From: Aldehydirespirator sp028819505
GTDB lineage: Bacteria; Actinomycetota; Acidimicrobiia; Acidimicrobiales; Aldehydirespiratoraceae
Assembly (NCBI GenBank): GCA_965207755.1
Contig: OZ242297.1
Location: 3,038,001 to 3,102,000, forward strand
Length of the DNA: 64,000 nucleotides
Reading direction: 5' to 3'
Notes under the pieces: model-generated
Seen by the model: the letters and a program-made list of their open reading frames with translations, nothing else
Database searches by the model: none
What the model was told of the DNA's origin: nothing
Shown here: piece by piece, positions 7,881 to 15,479 of the stretch
Position numbering within the stretch: the stretch's first letter is position 1
How the letters are laid out: every line of letters starts with the position of its first letter
Position numbers and translations under genes: made by a program

Positions 7881-8525
7881 AGGGCGCACGACGCTGCGCA
7901 CCCGCTACAACGAGTGGAACGCCCACGGAGCGTTCGACGCGCTGGTGGCCGAGGCCCTCGGCGGCTATGACCGCATCGTGGGGATGGACCTGTCTGACGC
8001 GTCGGTGGATGCGTCGATCCACAAGGCCCCCTGCGGCGGCGCAGGCACAGGCAAAAGCCCTGTTGACCGGGCCAAATCGGGCTGGAAGTGGTCTCTGTTG
8101 TGCGACCGGGCAGGCATACCTGTGGGCTGGGCCGCCGACGGCGCCAACCGCAACGACAGCACCATGTTGGAGCCCACCCTCGCCGACGCCGACCGCCGCG
8201 GACTGCTCAGCAATGTCGAGACACTGCACCTTGACCGCGGCTACGCCGGGGGCCCCGTGATGCGAACCTGCCGCAGCTACGGCATCGATGACGTCGTGCG
8301 CGCCCCCAAACGGCCCCGCGGCACGATGCGCCGCGGGCCCAAGCCCGTGCCGCTGGGCAAGCGCTGGACCATCGAGCGCACCAACTCGTGGCTGTCGAAC
8401 TTCGGGCAACTGCGCCGCAGCACCGACCGCAACACCAAAGCCCGCCTCGGGCAGCTCGCCCTCGCCATCGCATTGATCATCACCGTCAACTCTTCAAATG
8501 GGCCGACCGATACAACCCCACCTAG
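7881..8525 (+). pseudogene. IS5-family DDE transposase, 5'-truncated and frameshifted
   Basis: The frame opens in mid-protein (TLRTRYNEWNAHGAFDAL) and runs through DRIVGMDLSDASVDAS with the first catalytic Asp region, the second-Asp segment LHLDRGYAG, and the YREK-like region RWTIERTNSWLSNFGQLRRS with the catalytic Glu. About 40-50 N-terminal residues are missing. Near 8491 one base is lost: the intact family ending LFKWADRYNP is encoded in the +1 frame and stops at 8523-8525. The unshifted frame runs on to 8664 with unrelated sequence. The copy cannot be active. Confidence 0.82.
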
Positions 8526-8551
8526 CCGCCCATTTGCGGATGCTCTAAGGT
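7881..8551 (+). mobile_element. IS5-family insertion sequence remnant
   Basis: The remnant holds a 5'-truncated transposase and, after it, the likely terminal repeat GCCCATTTGCGGATGCTCT (about 8529-8547). No matching left terminal repeat is found before 7881, so the left end has been lost. It separates the broken DUF262 gene from the AbiE/HNH unit. Confidence 0.7.
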
Positions 8552-8564
8552 CAGAGAGTTCCGA

Positions 8565-9140
8565 TTACTTGCGGTTACGCCGTTGGCGACGTCCGGGCAC
8601 CCAGAGGTACTCGTGGGTTGGCGACCGCTTCTGCGCAACTGGAAGCGACCACAGCATCGGGTGACGCCATCTCGTCACATCGGGCGAGTTGCCCTTCGGT
8701 CGGTTGCAATACTCGTGCGCTGCTTGGAGGTTGTCGACGTGATGCAGCCGAGACCGGTAGGTCGTGCCCGGTGAGGCGCGCCCTCCGTTGAAGTCGAAGT
8801 AGCCGAACATCTTGGGAACGATGTGCTCGATTTGGCCCTGGCCGACAGGCAGCTCCACCCCACACAGGCCACATCGCCTGTCGTCACGCCAGGCGATGTA
8901 TCTCAGAACGACCTGCCGTTGTTCCGGCTCCCAGCGGGCAGTGACAGGATGAGGCTGCTGAGCCGCGGCCTGCGAGTGCATCTGCGCTGCTGCCAGAGTG
9001 TGACGGCGGTACCACAAGAACGGTTCAAAATGGAAGCTGTCGCGGGAACGCTGCGTCAGGTGCGCCCAACACCAGTTGCACACCGAACTGCGCCTCTTGT
9101 GGGTGAACTCGGTTCTGTTGCATCTCGGGCAGCTGTTCAC
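8565..9140 (-). CDS. HNH endonuclease with N-terminal zinc ribbon
   Basis: This 191-residue protein has an N-terminal CPRC (4-7) and CNWC (21-24) zinc ribbon. A C-terminal HNH domain follows: CGLCG (90-94), QIEHIVPK with the catalytic His at about 106, and VDNLQAAHEYCNRPKGN (about 135-151) with the Asn/His metal ligands. Such proteins usually cut or nick DNA. It starts one base after the AbiEii stop, so it is almost certainly the third gene of that operon. That is unusual for AbiE systems, which normally have two genes. Its 3' end abuts the IS remnant. GC is about 60%, a little below the genome background. Confidence 0.85.
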   Translation of the reverse strand: MNSCPRCNRTEFTHKRRSSVCNWCWAHLTQRSRDSFHFEPFLWYRRHTLAAAQMHSQAAAQQPHPVTARWEPEQRQVVLRYIAWRDDRRCGLCGVELPVGQGQIEHIVPKMFGYFDFNGGRASPGTTYRSRLHHVDNLQAAHEYCNRPKGNSPDVTRWRHPMLWSLPVAQKRSPTHEYLWVPGRRQRRNRK

Positions 9141-9141
9141 G

Positions 9142-10194
9142 TCAGATCAAGGCGTTACTGTCGTGGATGACGGCTAAGGCGTCGTCGAACTCGATCCAGT
9201 TCTCATCAGAGTACACGTAGTGTCGAAGCTTGGGGTACGCGTTCTGCAGGGCTCGATGGGCGGGGTGCCCGGTCTGGAATGCCGGCGAGGCCGCGAACCC
9301 GTCCGCTGGACGTTGGACTGCCCGAGCGGCGATGCCCGCAGGTATGGAGTCCACGACGTACTCGTGCAACTCGGCGACTAGCTGGCTGTGGAGACGGGGT
9401 TGCACTGTCTCGTGGCGCAACAGGCAGGCCAGGTCGTAGACGTCGCGAGCCCGGTCGCCTGCCTGGCTGGGGTCGTCGGAGCTGCTGCGCCAGTGCAGGG
9501 CGTCGAGCTTGTCCACGACTGCGATGACCGGGTCTGCGGTGAGGACTTCGAATGGCCGCAGCAGCGGGTGCTCCTCCAGCAGCGCCGGGTCTAAGCGGGC
9601 GGCCGCTTCGCCCGCCAAGGAGGCGACCATCTGGTTGCTGTGTGTGCCCAGCGGCTGGCCGCGGATGCTCATTTCGACAAGCACTTCGCCAAAGACAGGC
9701 CCGCCGGGCCCCGCGGCGGGACCTGGCGGCACGGGCGGGTAGTGGATCGTTGTGGTGGCGAAGTTGGTGCCGCACTGGAGGTGGTCTATCGGCAACGGGA
9801 TCCCCGCCTCAAGCCTCGCTTGCAGTTCTCGGCGGACCCTCTTGCGTCGGCTGTCGCCGAACTGCTGATCGGGCGGGGGCACGATGTTCACATCCACGTC
9901 CTCGGAGAAGCGATGCAGGATCGGGTACGCCTTCGCCAAAGACGTGCCGCCCTTGAATACCACCAAGACTTCGGGGCACTCTTCAGACGGCACTACCGCA
10001 TGGCGGATCGCTTCGGTCACGTAGAGGTCTTTGTGGACCATCTGCTCAATGTTCTGCGAAGCGTCGAACTTGTCAGCCAACGCATCGAGGACCGCGTCCC
10101 AGACCTCGCCGCAGGCGACGAGCGGGCCGATTTCTCGTACACAGCCGGCTGCGGGCTCGCCGCGGATGGGGTCGACCTCGGAGCGGTTCACCAC
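9142..10194 (-). CDS. AbiEii/AbiGii-like nucleotidyltransferase toxin (type IV TA)
   Basis: This 350-residue protein belongs to the AbiEii (COG2253-like) nucleotidyltransferases. It has VVFKGGTSLAKAYPIL (about 79-93) and RFSEDVDVNI (about 95-104), the KGGT...SED-D signature of the active site. Members act as toxins, some by adding nucleotides to tRNA, and confer abortive infection. I chose GTG at 10194 (GTG also at 10191), 13 nt after the antitoxin stop. The frame stays open to 10422, but that stretch overlaps the antitoxin. The protein is followed after 1 bp by the HNH gene. A Pro/Gly loop (PPVPPGPAAGPGG) sits in mid-protein. Confidence 0.85.
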   Translation of the reverse strand: MVNRSEVDPIRGEPAAGCVREIGPLVACGEVWDAVLDALADKFDASQNIEQMVHKDLYVTEAIRHAVVPSEECPEVLVVFKGGTSLAKAYPILHRFSEDVDVNIVPPPDQQFGDSRRKRVRRELQARLEAGIPLPIDHLQCGTNFATTTIHYPPVPPGPAAGPGGPVFGEVLVEMSIRGQPLGTHSNQMVASLAGEAAARLDPALLEEHPLLRPFEVLTADPVIAVVDKLDALHWRSSSDDPSQAGDRARDVYDLACLLRHETVQPRLHSQLVAELHEYVVDSIPAGIAARAVQRPADGFAASPAFQTGHPAHRALQNAYPKLRHYVYSDENWIEFDDALAVIHDSNALI

Positions 10195-10207
10195 TTCTGG
10201 CTCGGTG

Positions 10208-10858
10208 TCAGCGCCGCCCGCCGCCGTTGGCTGCCGCGACGAGAGCGCGGCATCTCGACAGAAAATCCGGGCCCAGTCCGCGTTCGGCCTCGGCTGCCTC
10301 GAGCAGCAGATCGGTGCGCACCTCTTCGCCGTAGTAGCCGCGCCGGTTGTTGCGGCTGAACTTCTCCAGCGCCTCATCCCAAGGCATCTCGGCCCAGTCG
10401 TCGAAGCATCGGACAGCTTCAAGCAGCGACACCTCCCATCGCCGCAGGCCCAAGCGTTTTTTGTTGGAGCGCTCGAAGAACACCGCGCCGCTTTCTGGGC
10501 ATCGTGGTGGCCGCCCCACCACAGCCACCCAAGGACACGGCGACACCTGGGTGCTCCAGCCGATCAGGTTGATGACGGCGGGCCCCGTGATGCCGGCGCC
10601 GGGCCCCGCGACCCGCCACGGCAACGCTCTGAGCGCCGCGGCCGGCAGCTGCGTCGGGTAGCGGGCCCCGACCCGGCGGCGGCCGTAGACCCCTCGGCAA
10701 GCGCGCGCTATGAGCGGGTCATCGCCGCGGCAGAGCCTGCCCAAAGCCATCTTGACAGCGTCTCGAGACTTGTCGGGGAAAGCTCTTTGCACGTCGTCGA
10801 GATCGAACAGCTCGCCAACTGGCAGCTGCTGTGCCCATCTGCGGATGTCTCCGTACAT
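10208..10858 (-). CDS. AbiEi-like antitoxin/transcriptional repressor (DUF6088-type)
   Basis: This 216-residue protein is the first gene of the AbiE unit. The N-terminus is a winged-helix-like segment (ELFDLDDVQRAF...AVKMALGRL) ending in the RGVYGR turn typical of AbiEi antitoxins. The rest matches the antitoxin-plus-C-terminal-domain layout only in general terms. AbiEi proteins both neutralise AbiEii and repress their own promoter. The start ATG at 10858 has GGAG close upstream. Two copies of a 27-bp element containing a -10-like TACAAT lie 17 and 75 nt upstream and are the probable operator. The order antitoxin-toxin-HNH with tiny gaps indicates one transcript. Confidence 0.78.
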   Translation of the reverse strand: MYGDIRRWAQQLPVGELFDLDDVQRAFPDKSRDAVKMALGRLCRGDDPLIARACRGVYGRRRVGARYPTQLPAAALRALPWRVAGPGAGITGPAVINLIGWSTQVSPCPWVAVVGRPPRCPESGAVFFERSNKKRLGLRRWEVSLLEAVRCFDDWAEMPWDEALEKFSRNNRRGYYGEEVRTDLLLEAAEAERGLGPDFLSRCRALVAAANGGGRR

Positions 10859-10874
10859 CGCTCCATCCCTAAAA

Positions 10875-10959
10875 GCGTTACTTCATTGTAGCACACGATA
10901 GAGATGAGCAAAAGGGCTGGAGCGCTGCAAATGCGTTACTTCATTGTAGCACACGATAG
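10875..10959 (-). promoter_or_regulatory. Duplicated 27-bp promoter/operator of the AbiE-HNH operon
   Basis: The same 27 bp occurs at 10875-10901 and 10933-10959 without a mismatch. On the minus strand each copy contains GTGCTACAATGAAG, with TACAAT as a good -10 hexamer. The spacing of 58 bp is close to 5.5 helical turns. It reads as two tandem promoters or two repressor sites for AbiEi. The remaining sequence up to 11104 shows nothing further. Confidence 0.7.
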
Positions 10960-11104
10960 CAGCGCTTCGAAGCAGGCGAGGCAGCCAGGCCACGGCGCCC
11001 CGCCTCCTGCTTTTGTTCCGCCGGGGGTCGTGACGGCCGTTTCGGTTGTGGGGCTGGCGGCTGGCTGCGAGGCTTGCCCATCAATCCAGAATTGCCGCCG
11101 TCAA

Positions 11105-12073
11105 CTACCGGGAGAGGAGTTGGTCGACGGCGGCTTCGGGGGTGATCTTGCCTTGCTCGACGGCGTGTTCGAGGTCGGCTCGGCGGTCTGGTAGGCCGGG
11201 CTGGGCCTCGAACTGCTCGACTAGGCGGCGCTCCAGGAGTGCTCGCATCCAGGCCAGGCGGCCCCGGGCTCTACGTGCAGTTAGCGCGCCGGAGGCTTCG
11301 AGCATGCGGCGGTGCTCGACGATGCAGTCCCACAGCTCGTCCACCCCCGTGCCGGTCAGAGCCGAGACCGTCATCACTGGGGGTGGTCCACCCTCGGCCG
11401 TCGGGGCCAGCAGGGGCAGGGCCCGCCGGAGTTCGGCTGCGGCCAGACGGGCCGCCTGCTGGTTGTCGCCGTCGGCCTTGTTGACCGCGAGGACGTCGGC
11501 CACCTCCAGCAGGCCCCTCTTGACCGTCTGCAGCTCGTCGCCCGCGCCGGCCAGCGTCAACACGCAGAGGCAGTCGACCGACGCATGCACGGCCGCCTCC
11601 GACTGGCCGACCCCCACCGTCTCGACCAGCACCACGTCGTAGCCGGCCGCTTCCAGCACGGTGACCGCGTGAGGGGTGGTGGCGGTCACGCCACCGAGGG
11701 TCCCCGCCGACGGCGACGGCCGGATGAAGGCGCTCTCGTCGGCTGCCAGGGCGGCCATGCGGGTCTTGTCGCCCAGGATCGATCCGCCGGTGACCATGCT
11801 CGAGGGATCGACGGCCAGCACGCCCACCCGGTGGCCGGCGCGGGTGAGGCGGGAGCCGAGGACGTCGATCAGCGTGGACTTGCCCGCGCCCGGCACGCCG
11901 CTGATGCCCACCCGGTGAGCTCCGCCCCCATGGGGCAGGAGCTGCGAGACCAGATCCCGGGCAAGCTCCCGGTCTTCGGGGCGAGTCGACTCCATCAGGG
12001 TGATGGCCCGACCTACGGCGGTGCGGTCCCCCGCCAGCACACCCGCCGTCAGGTCATTCACCCTGTCTCCCAC
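11105..12073 (-). CDS. meaB: MeaB-like GTPase chaperone of methylmalonyl-CoA mutase
   Basis: This 322-residue G3E-family GTPase loads and protects adenosylcobalamin on methylmalonyl-CoA mutase. Motifs are ISGVPGAGKSTLID (Walker A, about 57-70), AVDPSSMVTGGSILGDKTRM (switch region), VETVGVGQSE (Walker B/switch II) and VNKAD (guanine specificity). The C-terminal helices (LERRLVEQFEAQPGL) would form the dimerisation arm. It lies 84 bp downstream of the mutase gene on the same strand. That gap holds a compound hairpin, so the two may be transcribed together with different yields. The ATG start at 12071-12073 gives a standard family length. Confidence 0.95.
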   Translation of the reverse strand: MGDRVNDLTAGVLAGDRTAVGRAITLMESTRPEDRELARDLVSQLLPHGGGAHRVGISGVPGAGKSTLIDVLGSRLTRAGHRVGVLAVDPSSMVTGGSILGDKTRMAALAADESAFIRPSPSAGTLGGVTATTPHAVTVLEAAGYDVVLVETVGVGQSEAAVHASVDCLCVLTLAGAGDELQTVKRGLLEVADVLAVNKADGDNQQAARLAAAELRRALPLLAPTAEGGPPPVMTVSALTGTGVDELWDCIVEHRRMLEASGALTARRARGRLAWMRALLERRLVEQFEAQPGLPDRRADLEHAVEQGKITPEAAVDQLLSR

Positions 12074-12103
12074 CGCCGTTGACGCACTTGAGAGGACGCG
12101 GCC

Positions 12104-12154
12104 CGAACTTCAAGCACTTAACCACCGCAGAGGTGGTCAACCCATTGAAGTTCG
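12104..12154. promoter_or_regulatory. Two-tier hairpin between methylmalonyl-CoA mutase and meaB
   Basis: Outer arms CGAACTTCAA (12104-12113) and TTGAAGTTCG (12145-12154) pair perfectly. Inner arms ACCACC (12121-12126) and GGTGGT (12132-12137) close a 5-nt loop. There is no T-run. It could be an intercistronic processing or partial termination site. Confidence 0.55.
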
Positions 12155-12157
12155 ATC

Positions 12158-14338
12158 TCATCCCGACAGGTGCTCCAGCAGCTCGGCGGCGGCCTCTGCG
12201 ATCACGGTGCCCGGCGGGTAGACCGCCGCCGCTCCCGCCGCCAGCAGCTCGTCGATGTCGGCGGCGGGGACGACCCCGCCCACCACGATGGCGATGTCGC
12301 CCCGGCCCAACCCGGCAAGCTCGTCACGCAGCTGGGGCACGAGGGTGAGATGGCCTGCGGCCAGCGTCGACACCCCGACCACGTGCACGTCGGCCTCCAC
12401 CGCCTGGCGGGCCACTTCGGCGGGGGTGGCGAACAGCGGCCCCACGTCCACGTCGAAACCGAGGTCGGCGAAGGCGGTGGCGATCACCTTCTGGCCCCGG
12501 TCGTGACCGTCCTGTCCCACCTTCGCCACCAGGATCCGGGGGCGGCGGCCATGCCGGCCGGCGAACTCGTCCACCCGGGCTCTCACCGCGTCGATGCCGG
12601 CGTCGCGGTCGCCCCCGCTGCAGCCCGGATCGGAACGCACTGATCGTGCCTCGTTGCGGTACACGCCCTCTACCGATCTGATCTCGGCCACGTGACGACC
12701 GTAGACGGTTTCGAGGGCGTCGCTGATCTCTCCGACCGTCGAGTGGGCCCGGGCCGCGTCTATCGACAGCGCCAGCAGGTTGCCCTCACCGGTGCGGGCA
12801 GCCGCCGTCAGGGCGTCCAGAGCAGTCCGCAGGCGTGCGGTGTCCCGCCCGGCCCGCAGCTGTTCGAGCCGGGCGATCTGCTGCCGGCGGACCTCGGCGT
12901 TGTCGATGCGGCGGACCTCCACCGGCGCGCCCTCCCCGTCGGAGACCCGGTAGCGGTTCACGCCGACCACGGCCTGGCGGCCCGAGTCGATCCGGGCCTG
13001 GGTGCGGGCCGCGGCCTCCTCGATGCGCAGCTTGGGCAGGCCGGTCGAGATCGCCGCGGCCATCCCGCCGAGCTCCTCGACCTCGCAGATGTGGGCCCAG
13101 GCCCGCTCCGCCAGCAGCTTGGTGAGCCGCTCCACGTGGTAGCTGCCGCCCCACGGGTCGACGGTGCGGGTGATGCCCGACTCGTGCTGGAGGAACAGTT
13201 GCGTGTTGCGGGCGATGCGGGCCGAGAAGTCCGAGGGCAGGGCCAGCGCTTCGTCGAATGCGTTGGTGTGCAGCGACTGGGTGTGGCCCTGGGTGGCCGC
13301 CATGGCCTCGACGCATGTGCGGACCACGTTGTTGTGGGGATCCTGGGCGGTGAGGCTCCAGCCGCTGGTCTGGCAGTGGGTCCGCAGGCACAGCGAGCGC
13401 GGGTCCTGGGGCTCGAACCGGCTCATCAGCCGGGTCCACAGCAGCCGGGCCGCCCGCAGCTTGGCCACCTCGGAGAAGAAGTTCATGCCCACGCACCAGA
13501 AGAAGCTGAGCCGGGGCGCGAACTCGTCGATGCCCAGCCCGGCGGCGAGCCCGGCCCGGGTGTACTCCAGCCCGTTGGCGAGGGTGTAGGCCAGCTCGAT
13601 GTCGAGGGTGGCCCCCGCCTCCTGCATGTGGTAGCCGGAGACCGAGATCGAGTTGAACCTCCGCATCCGCTCGGCGGTGAAGGCGATGATGTCGGCCACG
13701 ATCCGCATCGACGGCGCCGGCGGGTAGATGAACGTGTTGCGGACCATGAACTCCTTGAGGATGTCGTTCTGGATGGTCCCGGCGAGCTGCTCGGGCTCCA
13801 CGCCCTGCTCCTCTGCGGCCACCACGTAGAGGGCCAGAACGGGGAGCACCGCGCCGTTCATGGTCATCGACACCGTCATTCTGTCCAGCGGGATGCTGTC
13901 GAACAGGATCCGCATGTCGAGGATCGAGTCGATGGCCACCCCGGCCATGCCGACGTCCCCGGCCACCCTCGGGTTGTCGGAGTCGTAGCCCCGGTGGGTG
14001 GGGAGGTCGAAGGCGACCGACAGGCCGCGCTGGCCGGCGGCCAGGCTGCGGCGGTAGAAGGCGTTGGACTCCTCGGCAGTGGAGAACCCGGCGTACTGGC
14101 GGATCGTCCAGGGCCGGGTCACGTACATCGTGGGGTAGGGCCCGCGGACGAACGGCGGCAGACCCGGATAGCTGGCCACGAAGTCAGCGCCGGCGAGGTC
14201 GTCGGGGCCGGCCAGGGGCGGCACACCAATGCCCTCCGGCGTCTCGAACGGCACCGGGTCGATGGCGGCGGCCGGCGGTTGACCGGCAGCGTCACCGCCG
14301 TGAAGCTCGACCAGCGAGAAGTCCGGGATCGTGGTCAC
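12158..14338 (-). CDS. Methylmalonyl-CoA mutase, single-polypeptide type
   Basis: This B12-dependent enzyme interconverts methylmalonyl-CoA and succinyl-CoA in propionate metabolism. It is 726 residues long. The TIM-barrel substrate domain (about 55-560) includes RPWTIRQYAGFSTAEESN, SVAFDLPTHRGYDSD, RNTFIYPPAPSMRI and HTNAFDEAL. The C-terminal cobalamin domain (about 598-726) has the base-off DGHDRG (about 609-614), GVSTLAAGH and VVGGVVP. The length matches homodimeric MutB/ScpA-type enzymes. No small-subunit (MutA) gene is adjacent. MeaB follows downstream. A 115-residue membrane protein gene ends 4 bp upstream. Confidence 0.96.
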   Translation of the reverse strand: MTTIPDFSLVELHGGDAAGQPPAAAIDPVPFETPEGIGVPPLAGPDDLAGADFVASYPGLPPFVRGPYPTMYVTRPWTIRQYAGFSTAEESNAFYRRSLAAGQRGLSVAFDLPTHRGYDSDNPRVAGDVGMAGVAIDSILDMRILFDSIPLDRMTVSMTMNGAVLPVLALYVVAAEEQGVEPEQLAGTIQNDILKEFMVRNTFIYPPAPSMRIVADIIAFTAERMRRFNSISVSGYHMQEAGATLDIELAYTLANGLEYTRAGLAAGLGIDEFAPRLSFFWCVGMNFFSEVAKLRAARLLWTRLMSRFEPQDPRSLCLRTHCQTSGWSLTAQDPHNNVVRTCVEAMAATQGHTQSLHTNAFDEALALPSDFSARIARNTQLFLQHESGITRTVDPWGGSYHVERLTKLLAERAWAHICEVEELGGMAAAISTGLPKLRIEEAAARTQARIDSGRQAVVGVNRYRVSDGEGAPVEVRRIDNAEVRRQQIARLEQLRAGRDTARLRTALDALTAAARTGEGNLLALSIDAARAHSTVGEISDALETVYGRHVAEIRSVEGVYRNEARSVRSDPGCSGGDRDAGIDAVRARVDEFAGRHGRRPRILVAKVGQDGHDRGQKVIATAFADLGFDVDVGPLFATPAEVARQAVEADVHVVGVSTLAAGHLTLVPQLRDELAGLGRGDIAIVVGGVVPAADIDELLAAGAAAVYPPGTVIAEAAAELLEHLSG

Positions 14339-14341
14339 AGC

Positions 14342-14689
14342 TCAGCCGAGGAGGTCGTTGAGGTCGATCACCATAAGCACCGTCAGCAGCACGATGATCG
14401 CCGCGTTGAGCACGGAGATCAGCCACCGGTAGCGGTGCGTGGTCCGCTGGAAGCGGCGGATGCTCAGGACGTTGAACACGATGGCGACCGCTCCGATGGC
14501 CAGGCCGAGGCCCGAGCCCACCCCCGAGGCGATGCCGGCCGCGGGCAGCAGCCACGGGAACAGCACGTAGGCCAGGAAGCAGCGCACCCCCGACACCGCC
14601 ACCGAGGTGCGGAAGACCCGCTCGGCCGGCGCCGGGGGCGGCGCGCCGGGGTGCGAGGTGCCTGGTTCGGCGGCCGCGGTCACCGCCAT
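14342..14689 (-). CDS. Small membrane protein of unknown function
   Basis: This 115-residue protein has a Pro/Ala-rich N-terminus followed by three likely membrane helices: around AVSGVRCFLAYVLFPWLLPA, around GSGLGLAIGAVAIVFNVLS, and around VLNAAIIVLLTVLMVI. It ends DLNDLLG. The RRFQRTTHRYRW stretch between helices 2 and 3 is basic and probably cytoplasmic. I chose ATG at 14689; longer reading is possible but loses coding character. The stop is 4 bp before the methylmalonyl-CoA mutase start, so the two share an operon. I do not recognise the family. Confidence 0.6.
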   Translation of the reverse strand: MAVTAAAEPGTSHPGAPPPAPAERVFRTSVAVSGVRCFLAYVLFPWLLPAAGIASGVGSGLGLAIGAVAIVFNVLSIRRFQRTTHRYRWLISVLNAAIIVLLTVLMVIDLNDLLG

Positions 14690-14732
14690 AGCGTGCCACG
14701 CCCCCGGCGGAGCGCCACGCCACCCCGTCGCC

Positions 14733-14779
14733 GAACTGGCAGCACAATGCACGCCTACCGTGCATGACGCTGCCAATTC
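14733..14779. repeat. Dispersed hairpin element, family 1, copy 1
   Basis: Arms GAACTGGCAGC (14733-14743) and GCTGCCAATTC (14769-14779) pair with one mismatch. Inside lies a second perfect stem ATGCACG/CGTGCAT. Copies with the same outer arms but a different interior occur at 28573-28620 and, three times, within 62184-62402. This copy lies just downstream of the isochorismatase-fold gene. Confidence 0.8.
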
Positions 14780-14787
14780 CGGTTGAT

Positions 14788-15396
14788 TCAGCCGAGCGCG
14801 GCCAGGACTGTGTCGGTGTCGGTGACGGTGGAGACGTTCTGGAGGGCGTAGTCGACCGCCACCCGGTGCCACTCACCGTCGAACGAGCCGGCTGCGTCCT
14901 CCGGGAACACGACGTAGTACCCGAGGTCGGCGCCGGTGCGGGCCGTATGGGACATGGCCATGTTGGTGAGCACGCCGCTCAGGATCAGCGTGTCCCGCCC
15001 GAAGCCTTTGAGCATGGTGTCGAGCTTGGTGTCATGGAACGCGCTCATGCGCATCTTCTCAATGATGAAGTCGCCTTCATTAGGGGCCGTGGCCGCGGAC
15101 GGCTCGGCTCCCCAGGAGCCGCGGTCGAGGCTGCCCGACGAGGCCACCGCCTCGAAGAGGCCCGCGTTCACCTTGAAGCCCGGTGAGCCCGGCTCCACGA
15201 TGAACCAGACGTGCATCACCGGGATGCCGAGCTCCCGGCAACGATCGGCGAGCCGATTGATGTTGGCTTCGAGGTTCTGCTCGGCGTGGTGGGCGCGGGA
15301 CTCGGGCGTCGAGAACGCGCCACCCTCGGTGATGGACGCGTTCTGCATGTCCTGGATGATCAGGGCGCAGCGTCCGGGGTCTAGTTCCAGTGCCAT
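14788..15396 (-). CDS. Isochorismatase-fold hydrolase lacking the catalytic cysteine
   Basis: This 202-residue alpha/beta protein of the isochorismatase/cysteine-hydrolase superfamily has the acidic strand ALIIQDMQN (Asp at about 16) and the Lys motif IIEKMRMSAF. The position usually held by the nucleophilic Cys (GV.TN.C) reads SGVLTNMAMSHTAR, with Ala. Isochorismatases of the PhzD/EntB type also work without that Cys, whereas amidases such as maleamate or nicotinamide hydrolases need it. The protein may thus hydrolyse a vinyl ether or ester, or be non-catalytic. It lies at the end of the Mo-hydroxylase gene cluster after the SMP-30 gene. The start ATG has a duplicated Shine-Dalgarno. Confidence 0.85.
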   Translation of the reverse strand: MALELDPGRCALIIQDMQNASITEGGAFSTPESRAHHAEQNLEANINRLADRCRELGIPVMHVWFIVEPGSPGFKVNAGLFEAVASSGSLDRGSWGAEPSAATAPNEGDFIIEKMRMSAFHDTKLDTMLKGFGRDTLILSGVLTNMAMSHTARTGADLGYYVVFPEDAAGSFDGEWHRVAVDYALQNVSTVTDTDTVLAALG

Positions 15397-15401
15397 GGGG
15401 C

Positions 15402-15429
15402 CTCCTTCGGATTGACTCCTTCAGATTGA
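15402..15429 (-). promoter_or_regulatory. Tandemly duplicated Shine-Dalgarno before the isochorismatase-fold gene
   Basis: Fourteen bases are repeated in tandem (15402-15415 and 15416-15429, one mismatch). On the minus strand this gives GAAGGAG twice; the nearer copy is 5 nt from the ATG and the other 19 nt away. Confidence 0.6.
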
Positions 15430-15479
15430 GTGGTGGATGCCGGGAGTTGCGGGTTCCGTCGACTCGCTCGGCCGGACCG

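Noticed and set aside
7945..8664. Intact transposase ending at 8664
   Set aside because: The family C-terminus is encoded in the +1 frame and stops near 8525; the longer end is read-through after a 1-bp deletion.
12692..14767. Long plus-strand open frame antisense to methylmalonyl-CoA mutase
   Set aside because: High-GC codon bias leaves the antisense frame open; the composition is Gly/Arg/His/Val-rich and the opposite strand has full mutase motifs.
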